A program made the translations under genes and the position numbers. DNA of 64,000 nt, from the NCBI RefSeq assembly GCF_001904745.1, contig NZ_MRCD01000042.1:1-64000 (forward strand). The letters run 5' to 3'. This document shows positions 56,930-64,000 of the stretch, piece after piece (within the stretch, counting starts at the first letter, position 1; the number at the start of each line of letters is the position of its first letter). A model generated the notes under the pieces. It searched no databases. It was not told the origin of the DNA and saw only the letters and a program-made list of their open reading frames with translations. Source of the stretch: Calothrix sp. HK-06 (GTDB lineage: Bacteria > Cyanobacteriota > Cyanobacteriia > Cyanobacteriales > Nostocaceae).

Positions 56930-56954
56930 AGACCGAATTAATTCGGTCTCTACG
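56927..56954. repeat. 28-bp perfect palindrome overlapping a kinase stop codon
   Basis: GTAGAGACCGAATT is followed directly by its reverse complement AATTCGGTCTCTAC. The TAG of the kinase gene is the first part. Same class as 51758 and 12133. Confidence 0.85.
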
Positions 56955-56995
56955 ACGATGTTGTAAAATTGGGATGCTGTTTGGGAATAGTTTAA

Positions 56996-57222
56996 TGACA
57001 GTTCAATTATCGCCAATGTCAATAAATACTCTTGTCAGCAAACAACGTCAATACTTTTTAAGTCATACGACTAAAAGTATTGATTTTCGACTGACTCAAC
57101 TTCAAAAACTAAAACAAGCAATAAGTGAAAGTGAATCCGCTATTTATGAGGCATTAAAAGCAGATTTAAGCAAACCTATAGTTGAAGCTTATACTTCGGA
57201 TAATTCAGTATTTATGGAGTGA
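56996..57222 (+). pseudogene. Aldehyde dehydrogenase N-terminal stub
   Basis: 75 residues starting at ATG 56996 that read SPMSINTLVSKQRQYFLSHT, then RLTQLQKLKQAISESESAIY and EALKADLSKPIVEAY. This is the beginning of a class-3-type aldehyde dehydrogenase (about 450-480 residues). The gene is cut after EAYTSDNSVFME, where the tandem repeat array begins (57205). So only about one sixth remains. Confidence 0.75.
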
Positions 57223-58222
57223 AATTCGGCTTTTAATTTTTACTAAAAGTATATATTTAAACTAAAATACTATCTAACAGTACTACTGGTTAACTTAACC
57301 AGTAGTACCAAATTGCGTTAATTATAGGGGTAGGCGCCGATTTACCTCTTCTCTGTGCCGTCTGCGCCTCTGCGGTAATAATATTTACCGTCAAAATTCA
57401 TGGTTTATGTTGAGTTGTGCCTACCCTACCATAAAGGAAAACTACCAGTAAAGGGAAAACTACGTTTACGTTAATGGGATATCCTACCAGTAAAGGGAAA
57501 ACTCCGTTTACGGATAACGGCATACTGCGTAAACGTAAACTCCACCCAACTTACAGTGATACGGATATTCTTTAATAAGTAAACAATTAAAATTCAGTAT
57601 ATATATGGAGTAAAGTTCGGCTTTTTATTTTTACCGAGAGTATATTTTTAAACTAAAATACTATTTAACAGTACTACTGGTTAAGTCAACCAGTAGTACC
57701 AAATTGCGTTAATTATAGGGGCAGGCGCCAATTAACCTCTTCTCTGTGCCCTCAGCGCTTCTGTGGTAATAATATTTACCGTCAAAATTCATGGTTTATG
57801 TTGAGTTGTGCCTACCAGTAAAGGGAAAACTCCGTTTACGGATAACGGCATACTGCGTAAACGTAAACTCCACCCAACTTACAGTGATACGGATATTCTT
57901 TAATAAGTAAACAATTAAAATTCAGTATATATATGGAGTAAAGTTCGGCTTTTTATTTTTACCGAGAGTATATTTTTAAACTAAAATACTATTTAACAGT
58001 ACTACTGGTTAAGTCAACCAGTAGTACCAAATTGCGTTAATTATAGGGGCAGGCGCCAATTAACCTCTTCTCTGTGCCCTCAGCGCTTCTGTGGTAATAA
58101 TATTTACCGTCAAAATTCATGGTTTATGTTGAGTTGTGCCTACCAGTAAAGGGAAAACTCCGTTTACGGATAACGGCATACTGCGTAAACGTAAACTCTA
58201 CCCAACCTACAGTAATACGAGT
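57205..58222. repeat. Three-copy tandem array of ~328-bp palindrome-rich units
   Basis: The anchor ATGGAGT(G/A)AA(A/G)TTCGGC occurs at 57214, 57605 and 57933. Units 2 and 3 are 328 bp apart and appear identical; unit 1 is 63 bp longer because it repeats an internal TACCAGTAAAGGGAAAACT block. Each unit carries a GTACTACTGGTT/AACCAGTAGTAC palindrome, a GGTAA/TTTACC pair and a GTTTACG/CGTAAAC pair. The array starts in the aldehyde dehydrogenase stub and reaches the stop codon of the sulfite-oxidase-fold gene. No coding frame is convincing. Confidence 0.85.
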
Positions 58223-58223
58223 A

Positions 58224-58814
58224 TTAATAACTATAACGTTCTTCAGCAAAGGGTTCGCCACGTTGGTGATAACCATTGCGTTCCCAAAAACCCAAGTCTT
58301 CCTTTTCAAGAAATTCTAAACCGTTTATCCACTTAGCGCTTTTCCAAGCATAAAGGTGAGGTACAACTAACCTCATGGGTCCCCCATGTTCTGCTGGTAA
58401 CGGTTCACCAAATAATTTAAACGCAAAGAAGTTTTCTTCGCGCACAAAGTCATCCATTGAAATGTTGGTTGTGTAACCACCATAACAATGTTCCATTATA
58501 TGCTTGGCTTTTGGCTCTACTTCGATGACCTTCATAAAGTCGGTGATTTTAATACCAGTCCATTTCACATCTAATTTTGACCAACGAGTAACACAATGAA
58601 AATCAGCAGTAAATTCACTTTGGGGTAACTGCATAAAGTCATCCCAAGTCAAAATTTTAGGCGCCACAGCACCCCATATACGAAATTCCCATTTTTTCAT
58701 ATCGACTGGAGGAGTCGAGCCATAAGTTAATACGGGGAACCCGTTCGTTAAATATTGACCTGGGGGTACTCGGTCGTTTGGTTCGGTTGGTTTTTGAAAA
58801 AATTTCCCTGGCAT
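58224..58814 (-). CDS. Sulfite-oxidase-fold molybdopterin protein
   Basis: 196 residues, one domain of the sulfite oxidase/YedY (MsrP) family. Cys74 (DFHCVTRWSKLDVKW) is the expected Mo ligand, and PAEHGGPMRLVVPHLYAWK is the family core. It has no Tat signal peptide, so it is probably cytoplasmic. It needs the molybdenum cofactor, for which moeA at 34.7 kb encodes a step. ATG 58814 was chosen over TTG 58820. Its reaction is unknown. Confidence 0.88.
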   Translation of the reverse strand: MPGKFFQKPTEPNDRVPPGQYLTNGFPVLTYGSTPPVDMKKWEFRIWGAVAPKILTWDDFMQLPQSEFTADFHCVTRWSKLDVKWTGIKITDFMKVIEVEPKAKHIMEHCYGGYTTNISMDDFVREENFFAFKLFGEPLPAEHGGPMRLVVPHLYAWKSAKWINGLEFLEKEDLGFWERNGYHQRGEPFAEERYSY

Positions 58815-58827
58815 CAGCAAAAATAGT

Positions 58828-58905
58828 TAGGAGTTAAGAGTTAGGAGTTAGAAGTTGCAAGTTCAGAGTATTAATAACTCATAACTCACAACTCATACTC
58901 ATAAC
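58828..58905. repeat. TTAGGAGTT/AACTCATAACTC repeats
   Basis: Direct words TTAGGAGTTA (about 58829-58850), then their complements ACTCATAACTCACAACTCAT (58878-58899). Arms can pair. The same words follow dcd and the caspase-like gene. Confidence 0.65.
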
Positions 58906-58913
58906 TTTTATTA

Positions 58914-59090
58914 TTACTCTTCGTCTTCGCTTTCTTCTTCATCTGTTGGATAGACGAAGGTTGAACGTCCACTCAATATTGATTTACCGAGGGAAATTGC
59001 TTTTTGTGCTTGGACTTCGGCTTTGCGTCTCCAGGTTGCACGTCGTGAGTCACGCTTAGATTTTGAGGTTTTCTTCTTTGGAACAGCCAT
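58914..59090 (-). CDS. rpmF: 50S ribosomal protein L32
   Basis: 58 residues: [20 protein letters not shown], then [20 protein letters not shown] and an acidic tail ending EEESEDEE. It is short enough to be missed by ORF finders with a 60-residue cut. The acidic tail is normal for cyanobacterial L32. Two stop codons end it in tandem. Confidence 0.95.
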   Translation of the reverse strand: MAVPKKKTSKSKRDSRRATWRRKAEVQAQKAISLGKSILSGRSTFVYPTDEEESEDEE

Positions 59091-59178
59091 GTGTTAGGAT
59101 ATCGCAATTTTTGACAACCTTTTAATTCTATGCCATTTACGAGAATTGGGAATAAACCAATTCAGAAGAGTGCATTGT

Positions 59179-59727
59179 TCACTGGTTCGGATTTCTTGGA
59201 CTTGCTGGTGCTGGTGCTGGTGCTGGCTGAGGAACTGGTTGTTGTTGACTTACTGAGGAGTCAAATTGTAATAAACTGCGTGCGGTTTTAAAATACTTTG
59301 CCCAAACTTTGGGGTCAGGACGGTTACGCCATTGTTGACGACTAACTCGTAATTCTAGTATTGGTGCAATTGCGCCATAATTTTGCCCAGATACTATAAC
59401 TGATACTTCTGTAATTAAAATATCTTGGTCGAAAGTTCGCTGTGCGGCCGCACGTGCTGCTGCTTCTGCTCTAGTTAGCATGTTTTGGTAAGTTTCTTCA
59501 GACAAGCGGTCAATGACAATATCGCCAGTTGCAGTATAAGCTCGCACTACTTGTGGTGCTATTCCTTCCGTAGCAACCCATACAGGTACGGCTATACCTA
59601 ACATTAATATGGCTTTAACTATCCGGATTTTTGCTTCCAACCTAGGCAAAGAGGGATTAAATAACTTTAAAATATTCTGAAACTGTAGTGTATTTATGCT
59701 TAAAGATTTATGAATACTATTTTTCAT
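59179..59727 (-). CDS. Exported protein of unknown function
   Basis: 182 residues. An N-terminal hydrophobic segment (IVKAILMLGIAVPVWVATEG, about residues 36-55) is probably a signal or anchor. The mature part is Ala-rich (MLTRAEAAARAAAQRTFDQD), then ILITEVSVIVSGQNYGAIAP, and ends in a Pro/Gln/Ala tail. It resembles a cyanobacterial family without assigned function. Divergent from the caspase-like gene with about 180 bases between. Confidence 0.65.
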   Translation of the reverse strand: MKNSIHKSLSINTLQFQNILKLFNPSLPRLEAKIRIVKAILMLGIAVPVWVATEGIAPQVVRAYTATGDIVIDRLSEETYQNMLTRAEAAARAAAQRTFDQDILITEVSVIVSGQNYGAIAPILELRVSRQQWRNRPDPKVWAKYFKTARSLLQFDSSVSQQQPVPQPAPAPAPASPRNPNQ

Positions 59728-59906
59728 ATGTTTTTCGCTCCTGAGAAACTCCTAATTGAGATTGCATTAAAAAGCAAGTAATAAATTTAACCTTAAATCT
59801 TACTGGTCGAAATAATCACTTAGACTATTAGACATAGGTTAGCCTTGTTTTTTAGCAGAAGCAAACCGCAATTCTTCGATAATGTAAACCAAGTGCAATC
59901 ACAGTG

Positions 59907-61952
59907 ATGGCAAATAACTGGGCGATAGCCATCGGTATCAATCAATATCAGTTCCTTCAACCTCTAGCTTGCGCCGAAGCTGATGCTATGGCACTCAGGG
60001 CTTTTTTGATTGAAGATGGCGCCTTCAAAGAGCAGCAATGCTTGTTGATGAGCGATACTTCGCCGCCAATTGGTGACCGACCGACTACTCCGACACATGA
60101 GAATATTTTATTACTACTTGAGGATTTAGCCGCCGCTTGTTGGCGCCCCCAAGACCGGGTGTGGTTTTTTTTCAGTGGATACGGAGTTAACCACAACGGT
60201 AGAGATTATTTAATGCCCGTTGATGGAACTCCTGAACGTATTGAAGAAACGGGCATTGAAGTTGCAGCCCTGATGCAAAGTCTACAGGTATCAGGCGTTA
60301 ACTTACTAATGTTGCTTGATATTAACCGTGCGTTTGGAACATTGAACGAGATATACGTTGGGCAAGAAATCATTGACCTCGCGCAGGAGTTACAACTCCC
60401 CTTGATTTTGTCGTGCCAACCCGAACAATTTTCCTACGAAAGCAACGAACTCGGACACGGTTTCTTTACAGCAGCACTTTTAGAGGCTTTACGTTCAGGA
60501 AATGGCAACACATTAGGCGAATTAGAAGCCTATTTAAGCATTCGGACACCAGAACTCTGTCAGCATTTCTGGCGCCCGACACAAAACCCTGTCACAGTTA
60601 TTACTTCAAGCAAGCAGGTTATTTTGGGAAACTTTGAATTAGAAAACGACGACGCACCAGCGATAGTAGTATCTGAAGAAATCTTCGCCTCAGCACTATC
60701 AGCTCCCCTATTAGAAAGCGCTACAAACAAAAACAACTCACATCCAGCACAGTCTCCATCCAATTACTATTCGCAGCTTCAAAATGCTCAAAATGCGACT
60801 AACACCAAAAATCAAGTTGCCACAACTAATTTTGGTGAATATGGGCAAGGATATATAAATTCTGGTGTACAGTCAGCAATTCCACAACCTAGTCAACGAA
60901 ACTTACCCCCTTCGCTTCCTCCAGCTAGACCTAGGGTTGAAACTCAACAACCAGTTAGCAGTATTCCCCTTCCAAACAAACATCCGGACGAGCATCAGGA
61001 ACAAGAACACGAAAATAGTGCAGGTATTCCATTTTGGCTACAAGTATTATTGTGGGGTGGTAGCATGACGTTACTGCTAGGGATGATAGTACTTTTATTA
61101 TTCCGTAATCAATCTGGAGTAGAGCAAAATAACTCAACATCACCTAATGTCTCCCCAGATGAAACATCACTCGTTAGAACTGCTCCAGAAAATTCAGTCG
61201 CTAGACCACCTCGTACATCTGAGCAAACGGCACCTGTTACACAACTAACTACACAACCAACTACACGCCCAACTATACAATCTACTGCATCACCCACTGC
61301 AAGTGCGACACCTGAAACTACGCCAAAACCTCAAATAGCAGCACCAATAGTAATAAACCCGCAAATTCGTAAACAAGCACTTGCCGAGTTAGATAGATTA
61401 TCGCTTACCCCTACACAAGCAAATGATTTGAAGATAGCCATCGCTGCCGCACGTAAAATCAAACCAGACGACCAGCAATACTCTCAAGCGCAGGCTAATA
61501 TTCAAGTTTGGAACAGTATGATATTTGATTTAGCACAGGAACGTGCTAAAAAACGCCAGTATTCTTCGGCTGTTGCTGCTGCTCAACTAATTGGTGAGAA
61601 TGAAGCGTTATACCCAAAAGCAGATTCAGCAGTTACACAATGGCGCCAACAGGCTAAACAATATGTAAGTAATAAAACAGTTGTTGAAGCAGCTACAGGT
61701 TTGGTTAAACCAGGACAAGCATCAAGCTATAACCGCGCTATAGAAGTTGCTAAAAAAGTACCAAAAGGTGAGCCAGGTTTCGACGCAGCGCAAAAATCTA
61801 TCGATAAATGGAGTAAAGAAATATTAAATCTAGCCAGAAAACGCGCAGCTAATGGTGACAGACAAGCGGCAGTTAGTACAGCCACTTTAGTTCCACAAGG
61901 AACACCCGCTTACAGCGCAGCACAAAGAGCCATTCAACAGTGGAAAAAATAA
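59907..61952 (+). CDS. Caspase-like (C14) protein with both catalytic residues replaced
   Basis: 681 residues. The p20-type domain (about 5-230) begins NWAIAIGINQYQFLQPLACA. The usual FSGHG is FSGYG (Tyr92), and the usual DACRS is DINRA (Asn140), so both the His and the Cys of the catalytic dyad are absent. A Pro/Gln/Ser-rich linker, one transmembrane helix (VLLWGGSMTLLLGMIVLLLF, about 375-396) and a C-terminal helical part with several AQ/WR repeats follow. It is likely a non-proteolytic member. ATG 59907 follows a GTG at 59904. Confidence 0.85.
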   Translation: MANNWAIAIGINQYQFLQPLACAEADAMALRAFLIEDGAFKEQQCLLMSDTSPPIGDRPTTPTHENILLLLEDLAAACWRPQDRVWFFFSGYGVNHNGRDYLMPVDGTPERIEETGIEVAALMQSLQVSGVNLLMLLDINRAFGTLNEIYVGQEIIDLAQELQLPLILSCQPEQFSYESNELGHGFFTAALLEALRSGNGNTLGELEAYLSIRTPELCQHFWRPTQNPVTVITSSKQVILGNFELENDDAPAIVVSEEIFASALSAPLLESATNKNNSHPAQSPSNYYSQLQNAQNATNTKNQVATTNFGEYGQGYINSGVQSAIPQPSQRNLPPSLPPARPRVETQQPVSSIPLPNKHPDEHQEQEHENSAGIPFWLQVLLWGGSMTLLLGMIVLLLFRNQSGVEQNNSTSPNVSPDETSLVRTAPENSVARPPRTSEQTAPVTQLTTQPTTRPTIQSTASPTASATPETTPKPQIAAPIVINPQIRKQALAELDRLSLTPTQANDLKIAIAAARKIKPDDQQYSQAQANIQVWNSMIFDLAQERAKKRQYSSAVAAAQLIGENEALYPKADSAVTQWRQQAKQYVSNKTVVEAATGLVKPGQASSYNRAIEVAKKVPKGEPGFDAAQKSIDKWSKEILNLARKRAANGDRQAAVSTATLVPQGTPAYSAAQRAIQQWKK

Positions 61953-62027
61953 CTAAGAGTTATGAGTTAGGAGTTAGGAGTTATGAGTAATACTCCTAAC
62001 TCATAACTCCTAACTCCTAACTTTTAA
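61953..62027. repeat. GAGTTA/TAACTC inverted repeats
   Basis: Words TAAGAGTTATGAGTTAGGAG then TAACTCATAACTCCTAACTC on the same strand, so the arms pair over about 30 bp. Between the caspase-like gene and the convergent Mo-nitro_C gene, so it may end both. Confidence 0.7.
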
Positions 62028-62401
62028 CAGTATTGCGAAACGTCTTCGCCACATTTATCAGCAAGGTAACACAGTGCCCGAAAGCGTAAGCCAACAACCT
62101 CGTCATATAAAGGATTGAGCTTACACATTGGCGGAATGTGGAATAAGGTTTTGCCGAATAACTTTATATCGCGCTCAAACGGACATTGGGATGGAATAAA
62201 TTTACAAAGACGATGCGCGATTTTGCTGTCGCTAACTTCAATGCTATCTACAAACGAACGCAACGGCTTCAAAAAATCAAAACCTGGCTTTTTAGGAAGA
62301 TGGTTCTGATGAATAATATTTTTGTCTTCAGTTTGCGCGTGGTTGAGAGATACCCAGCTTGCTAAAAAAATCTTTTGTGTGGTATTACCAAATACCTTCA
62401 T
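62024..62401 (-). CDS. Mo-nitrogenase C-terminal-domain protein
   Basis: 125 residues. The C-terminal part KIAHRLCKFIPSQCPFERDI, GKTLFHIPPMCKLNPLYDEV and FRALCYLADKCGEDVSQYC matches the domain called 'Mo-dependent nitrogenase C-terminus', with its conserved cysteines. The family is common in cyanobacteria, including some that do not fix nitrogen, and its role is unknown. I chose ATG 62401; the longer frame from 62458 adds a non-conserved stretch. No nif genes are in the window. Confidence 0.8.
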   Translation of the reverse strand: MKVFGNTTQKIFLASWVSLNHAQTEDKNIIHQNHLPKKPGFDFLKPLRSFVDSIEVSDSKIAHRLCKFIPSQCPFERDIKLFGKTLFHIPPMCKLNPLYDEVVGLRFRALCYLADKCGEDVSQYC

Positions 62402-62973
62402 GGTTCGCTCCTCTGTGTATTTGAGGCTATTTAACTGTAAACGAACGTTTAATATCAAAAGCTAATTATCTCTCCCGGAAGAAATTGGCTTTACGCCTTG
62501 ATGCAATCTGATGTACTGGTGACAACACAATTTCGGTTTTTTTGTTGTGCTGCACAGTCTAAGTGTTTTTGCGATCGCGACTTAAATTCAGAGTTCACTT
62601 ATTATCTACGTCTAGTTAACAGCAAATTCCTTATAATCGGTAGTGCGATGCTACTATCTTGTTGATAACTTGACACACTTAAAATTTTAATAAAGACATC
62701 TGTCTTTGGACAGATATAAACCTCATTTTATTCATTTTTTTTACAACATATTATCGGTATTATCATAGATAAAATTCTATATGTTGTATTCTGGCATAAG
62801 TGACTTATCGAAAAAACCACCCGTTAACATCAGAAGCAGGCTGGCATACATTAGTTCCCCAAGATTTAAATTTAATTTACCTAAGTAAATTCTATAGGGG
62901 CTTTTAATTTGAGAAAGTTCGCTTGGATACTAGTTTCAGGGTTTCTAACGTAAAAAATATTACACAAATTCTT
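62402..62973. other. Intergenic region with the only HIP1 octamer
   Basis: About 570 AT-rich bases. GCGATCGC, the usual cyanobacterial HIP1 octamer, is at 62571-62578 and I saw no other in the window. An interrupted palindromic AACACAA/TTGTTGTG word is near 62525. No gene. Confidence 0.6.
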
Positions 62974-64000
62974 GTGAGTTTCTACCAAATTGTTGTTTAC
63001 GGTGTATTAGGGCTAACTTATTTGGGTTTAGCGGTTGGATACGTACCTGGTTTACGTATGAACCGTCCCACGATAGCCTTTGTTGGTTCTAGTTTTCTGA
63101 TTTCTCTCGGCGCCATCAACTTAGACGAAGCATGGCAAGCTATTGACGCTAAGACCATCATATTTCTGTTAAGTATGATGGTGGTTAACGCTAATTTAAC
63201 TTATGGGGGATTTTTCGCGCGCGCTTTATATTTGCTGCTGCGCTTGACGCGAAGTCCGTTGGGACTATTGATAGCTTTGACTGTGGGGACTGGTGTTCTC
63301 TCTGCCTTTTTTCTCAATGACACACTGGCTTTGATTTTTACCCCATTTACTTTAAGTCTGACTCAAGCATTAAAACTGAATCCCATACCCTATTTATTAG
63401 CTTTAGCAGCTGCGACAAATATTGGGTCTGTCGCGACTCTTAGTGGCAACCCCCAAAATATATTGATTGGTTCTTTTTCGGGTATCCCCTACCTTGATTT
63501 TCTCGCTCATGGACTACCAATTGCTGTAGCAGGCATGGCAATTCAAATTATTTTGTTGTACCTCTTCTATCCAGAAGTACGTTCAACTGTTCCTTGCGAT
63601 AATTTCTCTCTAGATAACCAACGTATATATAAACCTTTATTCAATAAAACCCTTTTCATTGTCGCAGGACTGCTAATTGGCTTTGCTATCGGTTTACCAT
63701 TGGCACAAACAGCATTAATTGCCGCTAGCTTACTGTTAATAACACGGCGCCTCAAACCCGAACGCATTCTTAGCAAGTTAGATTGGAACTTAATATTAAT
63801 GTTTTCTGGATTATTTATTCTTAGTAAAGTTACACAAAAATTAAACCTGATTCAAGCTTTTACAGGCATAATTAATACATCAATTGGTTTAATTAGCGTT
63901 ACATCTATTTTATCTAATTTGATATCAAATGTACCTGCGGTCTTACTTCTAGAACCGTTGATCCCCAAAGATGATACTCAGTCGTGGTTATTACTTGCTT
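62974..64000 (+). CDS. Anion/sodium-dependent transporter (partial)
   Basis: The first 342 residues of a polytopic membrane protein cut by the window end. It has about ten hydrophobic segments, with RMNRPTIAFVGSSFLISLGA, FLNDTLALIFTPFTLSLTQA and NIGSVATLSGNPQNILIGSF, the typical IT superfamily (ArsB/NhaD/SLC13) substrate-binding hairpin region. GTG 62974 was chosen; TTG 62923 is also possible. The substrate is unknown. Confidence 0.8.
   Translation, partial: MSFYQIVVYGVLGLTYLGLAVGYVPGLRMNRPTIAFVGSSFLISLGAINLDEAWQAIDAKTIIFLLSMMVVNANLTYGGFFARALYLLLRLTRSPLGLLIALTVGTGVLSAFFLNDTLALIFTPFTLSLTQALKLNPIPYLLALAAATNIGSVATLSGNPQNILIGSFSGIPYLDFLAHGLPIAVAGMAIQIILLYLFYPEVRSTVPCDNFSLDNQRIYKPLFNKTLFIVAGLLIGFAIGLPLAQTALIAASLLLITRRLKPERILSKLDWNLILMFSGLFILSKVTQKLNLIQAFTGIINTSIGLISVTSILSNLISNVPAVLLLEPLIPKDDTQSWLLLA

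Noticed and set aside
57205-58222. Tandem array considered as a CRISPR array
   Set aside because: The unit is about 328 bp with no alternation of short repeats and unique spacers, and no cas genes are nearby.
62115-62309. Plus-strand frame opposite the Mo-nitro_C gene
   Set aside because: It is a shadow of the minus-strand gene, whose cysteine pattern is conserved.
1-64000. tRNA, rRNA, riboswitch or replication-origin sequences
   Set aside because: I looked for cloverleaf-like arms, T-loop GTTCGAATC words, and known riboswitch cores and found nothing convincing by eye; a tRNAscan-SE and Infernal run would be decisive.

Overview
The window reads as chromosomal DNA of a filamentous, probably heterocyst-forming (Nostocales-type) cyanobacterium. 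The grounds are chlB (dark protochlorophyllide reductase), a high-light-inducible chlorophyll-binding protein with an HLR1 site in front of it, a COP23-type protein, a Mo-nitrogenase C-terminal-domain protein, a caspase-like protein, very large multidomain histidine kinases, and the dense palindromic repeats typical of this group. The hexamer GGCGCC occurs roughly 90-100 times by eye, while I saw the usual cyanobacterial HIP1 octamer GCGATCGC only once. No rRNA, tRNA or CRISPR array was recognised.

Layout. 1-8.3 kb: ftsH, three tiny coiled-coil or hypothetical genes, and a 1.4-kilo-residue CheB-CheR-PAS-histidine kinase. 8.3-10.5 kb: a COP23 protein with two trypsin-like proteases. 10.7-16.8 kb: GNAT, DUF1232, chlB, a secreted unknown, then an M50 protease with two FHA proteins. 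17-26.6 kb: pgl, rph, an adk-like gene, a CobA-like protein with a lost P-loop, a broken VOC gene, dcd, an MtrA-like/ThyA/DUF4346 fusion, hliP, a peroxiredoxin-like protein, and aroA. 26.6-36 kb: DUF2079 and DUF2157 membrane proteins, the rpmG-rpsR-rnb cluster, an RDD protein and moeA. 36-43.4 kb: an antitoxin-like/HNH pair flanked by two near-identical 115-residue genes, then a TetR-MFP-RND efflux operon. 43.4-50 kb: a scarred segment (repeat, inverted repeat, HNH-gene 3' copy, 5'-truncated hemF), a hybrid kinase, a broken SDR gene and a hemerythrin-like protein. 51-55.6 kb: ureD-ureA-ureB, then a cupin gene and a group II intron maturase remnant, then ureC. 55.8-64 kb: a response-regulator kinase, an aldehyde dehydrogenase stub running into a ~328-bp tandem array, a sulfite-oxidase-fold enzyme, rpmF, a catalytically substituted caspase homologue, a Mo-nitro_C protein and a transporter cut by the window end.

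How genes fit together. dcd supplies the dUMP branch that the neighbouring ThyA-like fusion could use. moeA makes the molybdenum cofactor that the sulfite-oxidase-fold protein at 58.2 kb would need. The urease structural genes are all present and look intact, although ureC is separated from ureAB by about 1.3 kb. The most interesting signals are the AACGGAT repeat family, which occurs between genes and also inside ureC and at the end of the DUF2079 gene, the ThyA fusion, the tandem array, the pseudo-caspase, and the HNH module with its duplicated flanks and a second, broken copy of its 3' end 6 kb away. All statements come from reading the sequence; no database search was possible.
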